This document shows, one piece after another, positions 1-10,867 of a DNA stretch of 64,000 bases (positions are counted from its first letter, which is position 1; each line of letters opens with the position of its first letter). The DNA is taken from assembly GCF_023065955.2 (NCBI RefSeq), contig NW_026622875.1, forward strand, positions 8,100,501 to 8,164,500, read 5' to 3'. The stretch comes from Ursus arctos. Lineage: Eukaryota; Chordata; Mammalia; Carnivora; Ursidae. Below the pieces are notes generated by a model, which had not been told where the DNA came from, searched no databases, and saw only the letters and a program-made list of their open reading frames with translations. The position numbers were made by a program, and so were the translations under genes.

Positions 1-607
1 TAACTAATATTTTGCTCTCCAAACGTTCCTTTGGGACCTAAAGAAAGAGATTTAATAAACGAGAGAGAATGACCACAACACTTCGGCCGTGACTGAGAGC
101 AGCTGTTGTGGGAGAAGCAGTCGTTGATGGTGTTCAGGTTCACCATCAGGCAGAAGGTAGGCTTTATATTAGGCTGAAGGCTGTTGGCTAGACTTGCTAC
201 AGGCAAATGCTGACTTCTGGGCTGACAGGGAGTGAACTACAGCATTTTATGTAGTGTTGTATCCCCCGCTCAGTCATTGGTGTGTTTTGACTGACTATAT
301 CTCCCCATTTCTAGGTAGCTCTATGTGTCAACCAATTAAAAATGAGGTAAGAGATCATACTTGAGGTGGAAACTATGAGAGGGTGTACCAAAAAGGAAAA
401 CTTAGCCATTTTTCTGTCCTTCCAGCGTCAAAAGCTGGCAAGGGACAGTGTCTCCACTTTTTTCCTCTCCAGGCCCCGTGATTGCATTTTCGTGGTGGGT
501 ACCCTCACTAACCCCACTCCCCACTCACGTCCCCAGACAGTAATATTAGCCTGGAAAAAGAGGAGCATGTTGTTTTTATAGTTCTTACCCCTGATTTAAA
601 GTGTTCT
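1..607. other. Unassigned non-repetitive sequence
   Basis: I see no exon, RNA gene or recognisable repeat here. The open frames are short, with no domain or splice context, so this is treated as intronic or intergenic DNA. Confidence 0.5.
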
Positions 608-834
608 TTTTTAAAAAATTTTTTTATTATGTCAGTCACCATACAGTACATCCTTAGTTTTTGATGTAGTGTTCCATGATTCATTGTTGCGTGTAACACC
701 CAGTGCTCCGTGTAATACGTGCCCTCCTTACTACCCTTCCCTGGGCTAGCCCATCCCCCAGCCCCTCCCCTCTGACACCCTCAGTTTGTTTCCCAGAGTC
801 CATAGTCTCTCGTGGTTCGTCTCCGCACTCTGTC
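608..834 (-). mobile_element. L1 3' end (3' UTR fragment), minus strand
   Basis: A T-rich start is followed by the carnivore L1 3' UTR in reverse: GTCACCATACAGTACATCC, then the CCCAGTGCTC and TACGTGCCCTCC blocks, then the C-rich stretch and CAGAGTCCATAGTCTCTCGTGG. The same blocks recur at 3135, 15810, 40410 and 41151. The fragment is severely 5' truncated, with no ORF2 coding part. Confidence 0.88.
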
Positions 835-948
835 CTAATGACATCACTACTTTACATCTTCATACTCCTCGATAGTTTACCAAGCGCTTTTCTAATGACA
901 TCACTACTTTACATCTTCATACTCCTTGATAGTTTACAAAGCGCTTTT
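835..948. repeat. 57-bp tandem duplication, two copies
   Basis: Copy one (835-891) and copy two (892-948) both begin CTAATGACATCACTACTTTA and end AAGCGCTTTT. They differ at two positions (CTCG/CTTG and TACC/TACA). The tract abuts the end of the L1 3' fragment, and no function is implied. Confidence 0.9.
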
Positions 949-3110
949 GCAACTTGTGCCACATCCAGGTGACAATCTGCTGCGATCCAGCAGCCTTCTG
1001 TTAAGGCTGCTGCTCACCTGGCCTGCCCACTCGCGTCTCAGGAATCCTAAGTAAAGACTCGGGGCACATCTGGACCACCGGTCAATGGCAAAACTGACAA
1101 GGTGCCTTTACCTCGGAGTCGATAAAGACCTCCAGTGGCTTGCGGATGACAAAGCTACGAGATGGGGAGCACACACAGTTTACCACGCGCCAACTCCAAG
1201 TAATGCACGGATTGTCTCACCTCACTGCAGAATCAGTGAAACCCGTCGCAGCCTTTTCAAGGGGAATGCCGGGGGCCTGGTCTGATTCAGATTCCGTTCT
1301 TCCATGGTCTGAGCCATGTGCTTCTCAAACTTGAATGTGCCAGGGGGGCACTTGGGGATTGCGTTAAAATGCACATTCTGATTTGGTCGGTCCGGGGTGG
1401 ATCTTGAACTTCTGCCTCTCCACAACTTGCAAGGTGATACTGATACTGCTGGCCCCGTGAGTGCACTTTGAGGGCCGGGGCTTTGCACTTTTTGCTCGTC
1501 CTTTCTCCATATCCCGTTCTCTCTCATGCCGGCTGAATGAAAGCAAGCAAATGACTGAGCATCTGTGTTAGAGCGGTCACTTCCTCGTATCAGGGCTTTT
1601 AACTTTTATTCTGATTGCAGGGAATTCTTTTTATTTACAATTGCTCAGAATTTATGCTTACAGTACAGAGTTGTTGTTGTTGTTTTTAACGAACTATTTG
1701 TGCATGCTGGTATCAAGGGTCACTATCCACACTCTTGAGGATGCTGCGGGGGCGAGAGCATCGTATAGTCCCCCAGGCTCTGAGCAAGAGAAGCTCATCT
1801 TCCAGGTTTGCTATCGCCTACACAAGCTGCCTTCTTTTGGTGTCACGTGTCCGCATGGGGCAGCAGCCACCCACGGCTTTACCATTTGACTTTTCATGCC
1901 CATTCTGTATGGGGTACACTGTCAAATCTATTACACGATGCTTTCAGCAATCTGATGATGCTCAATCATTAATCCCATTTTTATATGACAAAAACGAGGC
2001 TTAGATTTATAAAGAGATTTACCACATCATGAATAAACAGGAAATTGGAGTCACAGACCTTCCCTGTACGGTTATGTTCGGTTCAGGTCCCCACAACCAT
2101 CTCTTTTTGAGAACCCTTTAAAAAAAATCTTGTGTGAATGAAATAACTCATAGAGTCGTTTGATTTTAGGCAAAGTTGTTCCAGTGGCATGACTGGTCCC
2201 CATACAACTGGGCAGCTACTGGTCCCTGCTCTTGCCCAGGAAGCAGGTCAGAGGCAGACTAGAGCACCAAGACCCAGACTTCTCATTGTCCTTTCCCTTA
2301 GTATTTGAGTGTGGCTGTCCCAGCACTATTTACTTATTACAGTCCCAAAACAGATGACAGCACTGTGGGGCTGGGGGATCCACTGTCATTCTGATGATGA
2401 CTGAGGAGCCAAGAAATTCTGAAGAGGAAGGAACATAGCATCTTAAGAATTTAGGACTCCAATGTGGATTTGATCCATCATGTTCTCCTACTTCTCTCCT
2501 AACACGCTTTTGCAGGAGTACACATTCTGGACAGGGGATCATAAGCCAAGATCGTCAAACTTTAATGTTATTATTTTTTTTTACTTAAGGAGCCGGGAAG
2601 AGAGGCTGCCAGTCTCTCCACCCCTGCCAGCTTCGTAGTCTCATCTTCAGGCTTAGTGAGAGCAGTGAGCTAGCTGCCCAAGGGCTAATTTGTTTCCGAG
2701 GGGAGTCCTGCTCACACAAGAGGGAGGTAATTAAGCCTCCCCCTGAGCATCCCTAGAGGTACTTTTAAAAACTTTACTTTGGCAACAAGACCAGAAACTG
2801 TTCAGACTGGAAATCATCTGAGCCTCTTAAATGTGGCGTGTTGAGTTAAAGCCAAATTAATATTTAGGAGATTATAGAACGCTGACAAAGATTTCTGCAA
2901 AATTGCCTCTGGAGTTAAAAGTGACAAATGGAAGAGAAATACCAACCCCCTGCATGAGCCCAGCCCACCGGCCCCCACCCCTACCCCCCACAAGTAAACA
3001 CACACAGGACCAATGTCTCCACCAGTGCTTCTGCATTTGTGAGGCATGTCCTTGCTCTCCAAGGAAAAGAGAGTTTATCTCCAGAAAACATTTTGGCTCT
3101 GAACAAATGC
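949..3110. other. Mostly unassigned sequence with one MER5 fragment
   Basis: Apart from the MER5-like piece at about 1290-1410 I recognise nothing. Several overlapping short ORFs at 1085-1550 on both strands have no domain signature and overlap the transposon fragment, so they are not called genes. The 1000-1530 part has more CpG than its surroundings but is too small and patchy to call a CpG island. Confidence 0.45.
1290..1410 (-). mobile_element. MER5-like hAT-Charlie DNA transposon fragment
   Basis: The stretch carries TTCTCAAACTTGAATGTGC, then GTTAAAATGCACATTCTGAT and GGTCGGTCCGGGGTGG. This matches the MER5A/B right-end pattern in reverse orientation (a CTCAAACTTGA-type terminus and a GTCTGGGGTGG block). 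It is an ancient, diverged element. Confidence 0.6.
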
Positions 3111-3125
3111 TCTCCTGTCTTTTTA
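3111..3125. repeat. Left target-site duplication of twin-primed L1
   Basis: The 15-bp sequence TCTCCTGTCTTTTTA occurs here and again at 4468-4482, exactly flanking the rearranged L1 between them. The copies are identical, which fixes both ends of a single insertion. Confidence 0.92.
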
Positions 3126-3912
3126 TTTTTTATTTTTTTATTTATATATTTTTTTAGTTTTTTATTATGATATGTTAGTGACCATACAGTACATCCTTAG
3201 TTTTTGATGTAGTGTTCCATGATTCATTGTTTGCATATAACGCCTAGTGCTCCATGCAATACGTGCCTTCCTTAATACCCATCACTGGCCTATCCCAATC
3301 CCCCCACCCCCTAAGCCCTCAGTTTGTTTCCCAGAGTCCATAGTCTCTCGTGGTTCATTCCCCCTTCTGTTTACACCCCCTTCATTCTTCCCTTCCTTCT
3401 CCTACCAATCTTCCTATTTCTTATGTTCCATAGATGAGTGAAACCATAATGATAGTTGTCTTTCTCTGCTTGGCTTATTTCACTTAACATAATCTCCTCC
3501 AGTCCCGTCCATGTTGCTGCAAATGTTGGGTAATCATTCTTTCTGATGGCTGAGTAATATTCCATTGTATATATGGACCACATCTTCCTAATCCAGTCAT
3601 CTGTTGAAGGGCATCTCGGCTCTTTCCACAATTTAGCTATTGTGGATAATGCTGCTATGAACATTGGGGTGCATATGGCCCTTCTCTTCACTACATCTGT
3701 ATCTTTGGGGTAAATACCCAGTAGTGGAATTGCTGGGTCATAGGATAGCTCTATTTTAACTTTTTGAGGGACCTCCACACTGTTTTCGAAAGTGGCTGTA
3801 CTAACTTGCATTCCCACCAACAGTGTAAGAGGGTTCCCCTTTCTCCACATCCTCTCCAACATTTGTTGTTTCTTGCCCTGTCCATTTTTGCCATTCTAAC
3901 TGGCGTAAGGTG
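3126..3912 (-). mobile_element. L1 3' segment (ORF2 C-terminus plus 3' UTR) of a twin-primed L1
   Basis: A poly-T tract (the reversed poly-A tail) leads into the L1 3' UTR and then an open minus-strand frame at 3371-3862 of about 163 codons. That frame has the L1 ORF2 C-terminal signatures WKEPRCPSTDDWIRKMW and MEYYSAIRKNDY. It corresponds to the last part of the ORF2 protein after the reverse transcriptase, so it cannot encode a working enzyme. The frame is intact over this length, which suggests a fairly recent insertion. It joins an oppositely oriented L1 piece at about 3913. Confidence 0.92.
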
Positions 3913-4467
3913 GTCTCTCCAAAGGCAGGAGAAACAAAAGAAAAAATGAACTTGTGGGACTTCATCAAGATAGAAACCTTCTGCATAGCAAAGGAAACAG
4001 TCAAAAAAACTAAGAGGCAGGGGTGCCTGGGTAGCAGAGTCGTTAAACGTCTGCCTTCGGCTCCGGGCGTGATCCTGGTGTTATGGGATCGAGCCCCACA
4101 TCGGGCTCCTCCGCTGGGAGCCTGCTTCTTCCTCTTCCACTCCCCCTACTTGTGTTCCGTATCTGGCTGGCTGTCTCTCTGTCAAATAAATAAATAATCT
4201 TAAAAAAAACAAAAACAAAAACAAAAACAAAAAAAACTAAGAGGCAGCCCACGGAATGGGAGAAGATACTTGCAAATGACACTACAGATAAAAGGCTGGT
4301 ATCCAAGATCCATAAAGAACTTCTCAAACTCAATACATGAGAAACAAATAATCAAATCAAAAAATGGGCAGAAGGTATGAACAGGCAGTTTTCCAATGAA
4401 GACATAGAAATGGCTAACAGACACATGAAAAAATGTTCAAAATCATTAGCCACCAGGGAAATTCAAA
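3913..4467 (+). mobile_element. Inverted L1 5' segment of the same insertion (ORF2)
   Basis: From AAAGGCAGGAGAAACAAAAG onward, the + strand reads L1 ORF2, coding for a segment resembling [18 protein letters not shown]. It continues past the SINE at 4021-4229 through GGAATGGGAGAAGATACTTG to GCCACCAGGGAAATTCAAAT. It lies in the opposite orientation to 3126-3912 and ends at the right target-site duplication. This is the known signature of twin priming during L1 integration. Confidence 0.9.
4021..4229 (+). mobile_element. Carnivore tRNA-Lys SINE inserted in L1
   Basis: The head is GGGTGCCTGGGTAGCAGAG, with a tRNA-derived body, a CT-rich part and the tail TCAAATAAATAAATAATCTT followed by an A/C-rich run (AAAAAC)n. 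An 18-bp duplication, seven A then CTAAGAGGCAG, lies at 4003-4020 and 4230-4247. It is younger than the L1 that it splits. Confidence 0.95.
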
Positions 4468-4482
4468 TCTCCTGTCTTTTTA
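4468..4482. repeat. Right target-site duplication of twin-primed L1
   Basis: TCTCCTGTCTTTTTA is identical to 3111-3125. Confidence 0.92.
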
Positions 4483-4999
4483 GACCAAATTTAAAAACTA
4501 GGAGAAGAGAAGGAACATGAGTGTTTATTATAAACTCAAACTTCTCTCTACCATTTCCTGACCTTCCAACCTAAACGTGGAACCAAAATGTGTCCTAACT
4601 CCCTGTCAGCAAAATTCTGCAACAAAACCCAGGTGGATCAATAACCAGTGACAGAAAGTTCTCTTTGGTCCATCTTGAGGCTCTAGCTGCCTTGGTGACT
4701 CTTCATTACCACCCCTGTCCCCTGACTTCCGTGTTAACAAGTCTCCAAATCATAAGAACAAGGAAGATTGTGTCATTTAAGAGAAAGTCTTTGTGGTGAG
4801 AATTCTGCTTATCAGTAATACTCATCAACCTCATATGTAGAGATCACTTCTCTGGCCCGGATATTTTATTGTCATTTCTTCACTCTTCTTATTTGGCTTT
4901 TGGTAAATCCCTCATTTTACTCCTTCTCTTACTCCCTGCTTCCCTACATTTGATTTTTACCAAATGACACCCTTTACCCCCTATAGGCAAAGAGGGGGT
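4483..4999. other. Unassigned sequence
   Basis: No gene or recognised repeat. The sequence is a mix of C/T-rich blocks without an ORF of note. Confidence 0.4.
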
Positions 5000-5297
5000 A
5001 GAAAAGGAACCCTTGTGTACTGTTGTAGGAATGCAAACTGGTGCAGCCACTGTAGAAAATAGTTTGGAGTTTCCTCAAAAAATTAAAAACAAAACCACCA
5101 TGTGATCCAGTAGTTTCACTATTGGGTATTTGCCCAAAGATTAAGAAAACATGGATCCAAAGATACGTGCACCCCTATGTTTATTGCAGCATTATTTATA
5201 ATAACCAAATTATGGAAGCAGCCCAAGTACCCATCCATAAATGAGTAGATAGAGAAGATATAAATACATATATATATAATAGAATATTACTCACTTC
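5000..5297 (+). mobile_element. L1 ORF2 C-terminal fragment
   Basis: The + strand reads GGAATGCAAACTGGTGCAGC, then TTGCCCAAAGATTAAG and ATTATGGAAGCAGCCCAAGT, the reverse-complement counterparts of blocks in the L1s at 3700 and 25350. Several stop codons show it is old. It has neither the L1 3' UTR nor a poly-A tail, so both ends are broken. Confidence 0.82.
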
Positions 5298-5639
5298 AAG
5301 TTTTTGAACTTTATTTCAGAAATTTCTATAGCTGGAATTATTAAAACTTAAAAATTACCCAATATGCATATATCAGATATTGAGCATTATGCAGATTTTT
5401 AAATATGAAAACATGACTTTTTAGAGGAAGACTTTCTCACAAATTCACTAGTTTTTTTTTTCTTCCTACATAAAGCTCTGGGTTACATTTTCTTCCAAAA
5501 AACTTCAAATTTCATGTGATTATAATAAGTCTTCCTGGATAATTTTATTGGATCAGTTTCTGGCTTTTTAAAAAATATATATATATATATATTTTCTACT
5601 TACAGAGATCTTTATTTTATTTTTTGTACTCTTTATATC

Positions 5640-5790
5640 AATTTCCCTATCTATATAATAGGGAAGACAACTGTGCTTAACTCATAGTGTTGTTGCAAAG
5701 ATGAGATGACAGAATCGGTGTGAAGCACTGCTCCTAACAGATAACACACTGCTCAACAGACGTTAGATTCTATTATTAGTATTATTATTA
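5640..5790 (+). mobile_element. MIR SINE (ancient)
   Basis: The order CAATTTCCCTATCTATATAA, then GTTGTTGCAAAGATGAGATGA, then a GTGAAGCACT-type block matches the MIR core and 3' half. It is followed by an ATT-rich low-complexity tract (5770-5835). Confidence 0.65.
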
Positions 5791-6200
5791 TAATTTATAG
5801 CATTTATATTATTATCATTATTATTATTATTCCTTTGGAAACTTCATCAGCCCTGTCTTATATTAATATATAGAGAACACATCAGTGGTCTAGACACAGG
5901 CAGACCAATATTCCATATCCTGGAGGGAAATAATGTCCCCTGGAGAATGCCATGGCATCAGACTTTAGGAGAGGACACTCAGTTCCCTTTCCCTGCTCCT
6001 GTCTCTAGTTACTGGGTGTTGGCTATGAAGCCATGGACTGAGTGAGTCAGACCTCTAGTAGCTGGAAGAATGTCTTCTTTAATTCTCAGATTGCCTTGTA
6101 ACATCCCTCAGAGGGGACTTCGGGCAAGAGAAAAGTTATGGTTTATCCCTACACATCCACTGACCCTAAGAGGGGCAAGTCAGGTAGGTGCCTTTAAGGT

Positions 6201-6422
6201 AGGGTTGCCTGATAAAATACAGGATACTCACCAAAATTTGAATTTCGGATCAACAAGAAATAATTTTTTTAGTATAAGTATACCCCCAGTGGGATATATT
6301 CTATTATTAGTATAATAATAAAAGTGTATTATACTATACTGATTATACTAAAAAATTATTTGTTCTTGATCTGAAATTCAACTAGGTGTCCTGTACCTCT
6401 ATTTGTTAAATCTGGCAACCCT
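6201..6422. mobile_element. Palindromic non-autonomous DNA transposon (MER53-like)
   Basis: The element starts AGGGTTGCCTGATAAAATAC and ends ATCTGGCAACCCT. The two arms are reverse complements over most of their length, including AATTTGAATTTC with GAAATTCAAC and the ACTAAAAAATTATT block. The flanks give TA on both sides, consistent with a TA target duplication. The overall plan fits the short palindromic mammalian element MER53, though the name is from memory. Confidence 0.75.
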
Positions 6423-6434
6423 ATTCTGGGGTAA

Positions 6435-6545
6435 ATCCCTGCTGCTCCGTGGGCAGGGACCTGTACTGTTTATCTTTGTTTTCTTGTATCTGGCACAGTG
6501 CTTGACACACACAGGTACCTGAAGTGTTTGTGGAATAAATGAACT
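6435..6545 (+). mobile_element. L2 3' end fragment (ancient LINE)
   Basis: The blocks GGGCAGGGACC, then GTATCTGGCACAGTGCTTGA and GTGTTTGTGGAATAAATGAA match the conserved 3' end of L2 on this strand. Confidence 0.65.
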
Positions 6546-8659
6546 CAGACACTCTCTGTGCCTACTCCCTGTGCCCTGCCCGAACCCTCCTGAGTTCTAC
6601 CACATGCCCGTGAGGCGCCAGTGCCTTTGGAGAAATGTCTGCTCATGTCTTCTGCCTATTTTTTATTGGAGTATTTGGTTTTGGGGTGTTGAGTTGTACA
6701 AGTTCTTTATATGTTTTGGATACTAACCCTTTACTGGATATGTCATTTATAAATATCTTCTCCAATTCAGCAGGTTGCCTTTTAGTTTTGTTGATTGTTT
6801 CTTTGGCTGTGCAGCAGCTTTTTATTTTGATGTAGTCCCAATAGTTTATTTTTGTTTTTGTTTCTCTTGCCTGAGGAGACCCATCTAGAAAAATATTGCT
6901 ATGGCTGATATGAGAGAAAATACTGCCTGTGCTATCTTCTAGGGCTTTTATGGTTTTAGGTCTCATGTTTAAGTCTTTAATTCATTTTGAGTTTATTGTG
7001 TATGATGTGAGAAAGTGGTCCAGATTCATTCTTTTGCATGTGGCTGTCCAGTTTGTTCAAGAGACTTTCCTATTGCATCTTCTTCCTCCTCTGTCAAAGA
7101 TTAATTGACCATATAATTGTGGGTTTCCTTCTGGGCTCTATTCTGTTCCTTTGATCTATCTATCTATTTTTGCATCAATATCATGCCGTTTTGATTACTA
7201 CAGCTTTGCTGTATATCTTGAAAACTGGGATTGTGATACCACCAGTTTTGTTATTTTTCAAGATTGCTTCGACTGCTCCAGGTCTTTTGTGGTTCCATAC
7301 CAATTTTAGGATTATTTGTTCTAGTTCTGTGAAAAATGCTATTGATATTTTGGTAGTGATGGCATTAAATCTGTAGATTGCTTTGGGTAGTATGGATATC
7401 TTAACAATATTTATTCTTCCAATCCATGAGTATGGAATATCTTTCCATTTATTTTTGTCATCTTCAATTTGCTTCATCAGTGTTTCATAGTTTTCAGCGT
7501 ACAGGTCTTTCACCTTCTTGGCTTAGTTTATTCCTACATATTATATTGTTTTGTGTAATTGTAAATGGGATTGTTTTCTTACTTTCTCTTTCTTCTACTT
7601 CATTATTGTTGTATAGAAAAGCAACTGATTTCTGTATATTGATTTTGTATCCTATGACTTTATTGAATTCATTTATCAGTACTAATAGGGTTTTTTTGAT
7701 GGCATTGTTAGACTTTTTTATATATAGTATCATGTCATCTGCAAATGGTGAATGCTTTACTTCTTCTTTACCAATTTGGATACCTTTTATTTCTTTTTCT
7801 TGTCTGATTGCTGTGGCTGGAACTTCCAGTACTATGTTGAATAAAAGTAATGGGAGTGGACCATCCTTGTCTTATTCCTGATCCTAGGGGAAAAGCTCTC
7901 AGTGTTTTACCATTGAGTGTGATGTTTGCTGTGGTTTTTTCATATATGGCCTCTATTATGTTGAGGTATATTCCCTCTAAACCTACTTTGTGAAGGGTTT
8001 TTATCATGCACAGTTGTTATATTTTGTCAAATGTCTTTTCTGTATCTATTTAAATAATTGTATAGTTTTTATTCTTTCTCATGATGATGTGAGTATCACA
8101 TTGATTGATTTCTGAATATTGAACCACCCTTGCATCCCATGAATAAATACCATTTGATCATGGTGCATGATTTTATTAATATATTATTGGATTCAGCTTC
8201 CTAGTATTTTGTTGAGGATTTTTACTTTTGTATTCATCAGAGATAATTGTTGTTCTCTTTTTTTGTAGTGTCTTTATCTGGTTTTGGAATCAGGGTAATG
8301 CTGGCATCATAGATTGAATTTGGAAACTTTCCTTGCTTTTCTGTTTTTCTGGAATAGTTTGAGAAGAATAGGTATTAACTCTCTTCAAATGTTTGGTAGA
8401 ACTACCTTTGAAGCTCTCTGCTCCTGGACTTTTATTTGTTGGGAGTTCTTTGATTACTAATTCAATTTCATTGCTAGTAATGGAACTGCTCACATTTTCT
8501 ATTTCTCCCTGGCTCAGTTTTGGAAGACTTTATGTTTCTAGGAATTTATCTATTTTTTCTAGGTTGTCCAATTTGTTGGCATAAAGTTTTCATAGTATAC
8601 TCTTACAATCCTTTGGATTTTTGCGGTATCACTTGTTATTTCTCCTCTTTCATTTTGAT

Positions 8660-8710
8660 TGTAGTTGTCTCTCTCTCTCTCTCCCCATTTCTCTCTCTCT
8701 CTCTCTTTAT
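8660..8710. repeat. (CT)n low-complexity tract inside L1
   Basis: Runs of CTCTCTCT flank a CCCCATTT interruption. This simple-sequence expansion has interrupted the L1 ORF2 frame. Confidence 0.85.
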
Positions 8711-9029
8711 GAGTCTGGCTAAAGGTTTATTAATTTTGTTGGTCCTTTCAAAGAACCAGTCCTGGTTTCATTGATCTGTTCTATTGCTTTTTTCTTCTTT
8801 TTTCAGTTTGTATTTCATTTATTTCTACTCTAATCCTTATCCTTTCCTTCCTTCTACTAGTTTTGGGTTTTGTTTGTTCTTCTTTCCTAACTCTTTCAGA
8901 TGTAAGCTTTAGCTGTTCATTTGAGATGTTTCTTGCTTCTTGAGGTAGGCCTGTATTGCTATAAACTTTCTTCTTGGAACAGCTTTTGCTGCATCCCAAA
9001 GATTTTGGACGATTGTGTTTTCATTTTCT

Positions 9030-9053
9030 TTTCTCTCTGTCTCTCTGTCTCTC

Positions 9054-9106
<53 letters not shown>

Positions 9107-9120
9107 TTTTTTTTTTTTTA
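9030..9120. repeat. Compound microsatellite (CTCTCTGT)n-(CT)n-(TA)n-(T)n
   Basis: Three related simple repeats follow each other and end in a T run, inside the L1 ORF2 endonuclease-to-RT interval. The equivalent site in the L1 at 24836-31433 (about 28130-28150) lacks the expansion. Confidence 0.9.
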
Positions 9121-10367
9121 ATTTTCTTGTTGAATTCTTGTTTGACCCATTCATTGTTTAGGAACATGTTATTTAACCTCCATGTATTTGTGTTTTTCCA
9201 GATTTTTCTTACCATTGATTTCTAGTTCCATAGTGTTGTGGTCAGAAAAGATACATGGTATGACTTCAATCTTTTTGAATTTGTTGAGGCTTCTTTTGTA
9301 GCCTAATATATGATCTATTCTGGAGGCCGTTCCCTGTGCACTTGAAAAGAATGTGTATTCTGCTGCTTCAGGATGCAATGTTCTGAATATATCTGCTAGA
9401 TCCTTCTGGTGCAACGTGTCATTCAAAGCCACTGTTTCCTTGTTGATTTTCTATTGGATGACCTGTCCATTGACGTATGTGGAGTGTTAAAGTCCCTTGT
9501 TATTATCGTATTACTATCAATGACATCTTTTATGTTTGTTATTAGCTGCTTTTTTTTTTTTTTTTGTATTTGGGTGCTCCCATGTTAGGTGCATAAATAT
9601 TTACAAGTGTTACATCTTCTTGTTGAACTGTTCCCTATGATTATATAGTGTGCTTTTTGCCTCTTGTTATAGTCTTTGTTTTAAGGTCTATTTTATGTAA
9701 GTATTGTTACTCTAGCTTTGTTTCAACTTCTATTTGCATGATAAATGCTTTTTCATTCAATCTGCATATGTCTTTACATGTGAACTAAGTCTCTTCTTGT
9801 AGGCAGCATATAGATGGGTCTTATTTCTTTATCCACTCCATCATTCTATGTCTTTTGATTGGGGTGTTTAGTCCATTTATATTTAAAGTAATTATTGATA
9901 GGAATGTACTTATTGTCATTTTGTTACTTGTTCTATGGTTGTTTTTGTAGTTTCTTCAGTAATACACTAGGATTCCTTGCTCTTTTTTTTGCATATATGT
10001 TACTGATTTTTGATTATATGTTACTGATTTTTGATTTGTGGTTATCATTGGGTTTGTATATACCATCTTATGCATATAGCAGTCTATATTAAGTTGATGG
10101 CCCTACAAGTTTGAACTCAATTTTTACTCCTCTATCCGCACGTTTCAGGTATACAGTGTCTAATTTTACACCATTTTATTTTGTGAGTTGCTTGACTGAT
10201 TTTTATAGACAAAATGAATTTTACTGCTTTTGTGCTTCCTATTTTTCTTACTCCTACTTATGTCTTTTCCTTTCCATGCAAAGATTCCCCTTTAACATTT
10301 CTTGTCAGGCTGGTTTAGTGGTCATAAATTCCTTTAACTTTTCTTTGGGAAACTCTTTATCTCTCAT

Positions 10368-10442
10368 TCTTCTTCTTCTTCTTCTTCTTCTTCTTCTTCT
10401 TCTTCTTCTTCTTCTTCTTCTTCTTCTTCTTCTTCTTCTTTT
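10368..10442. repeat. (CTT)n microsatellite at the poly-T end of a nested L1 fragment
   Basis: About 24 near-perfect CTT units directly precede an L1 3' UTR fragment on the minus strand. The position matches where that fragment's reversed poly-A tail should be, so the microsatellite probably grew from the tail. Confidence 0.92.
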
Positions 10443-10547
10443 TAATTATGTTCAGTTAGCCAGTATATAGTACAACATAATAGTGTTCAACAATTCATTA
10501 GTTGAGTATAACACCCAGTGCTCATCACAACACATGCCTTCTTCTAG
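10443..10547 (-). mobile_element. Short L1 3' end nested in older L1
   Basis: The blocks TTAATTATGTTCAGTTAGCC, then TAGTGTTCAACAATTCATTA and ACACCCAGTGCTCATCACAA form an L1 3' terminus of only about 105 bp. It interrupts the sequence that continues in the related L1 at about 29650 (CTTCTTCTATTCTGAATGAC). It is a strongly 5' truncated insertion. Confidence 0.85.
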
Positions 10548-10673
10548 TCTGAATGATAGCTTTGCTGGATAGAAGAATATTCTCCGTTGCAGATTTTTTT
10601 CCTTTCAGCACTTTGAATATATTATGCCACTTTCTTCCAGCCCTCAAAGTTTTGTTGGAAAATCTGCTGATAG

Positions 10674-10867
10674 GGGCGCCTGGGTGGCTCAGTCATTAAG
10701 CATCTGCCTTCAGCTCAGTTCATGATCCCAGGGTCCTGGGATTGAGCCCCGCATCAGGCTCCCTGCTCAGCTGGAAGCCTGCTTCTCCCTCTCCCACTCC
10801 CCCTGCTTGTGTTCCCTCTCTTGCTGTCTCTCTCTGTCAAATAAATAAATAAAATCTTAAAAAAGAA
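10674..10867 (+). mobile_element. Carnivore tRNA-Lys SINE nested in L1
   Basis: The head is GGGCGCCTGGGTGGCTCAGTC and the tail is AATAAATAAATAAAATCTTA followed by A-rich sequence. A perfect 15-bp duplication, AAAATCTGCTGATAG, lies at 10659-10673 and 10868-10882. Confidence 0.96.

Noticed and set aside
1085..1546. Cluster of short ORFs on both strands as a small gene
   Set aside because: The frames overlap each other and a MER5-like transposon fragment. No start context, splice signal or domain supports them.
3371..3862. 163-codon minus-strand ORF as a gene
   Set aside because: Its text is the L1 ORF2 C-terminus (WKEPRCPSTDDW, MEYYSAIRKND), part of a truncated L1.
7426..7881. 151-codon plus-strand ORF with many hydrophobic residues
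   Set aside because: It is the antisense of L1 ORF2. The minus strand carries the real, broken RT frame here.
8660..9120. Regularly spaced CT, GT and TA repeats as a CRISPR-like or satellite array
   Set aside because: They are simple microsatellites inside an L1, with no spacers or repeat units above a few bases.
10111..10470. 119-codon plus-strand ORF ending in a poly-leucine run
   Set aside because: The leucines come from the CTT microsatellite, and the rest is antisense L1.
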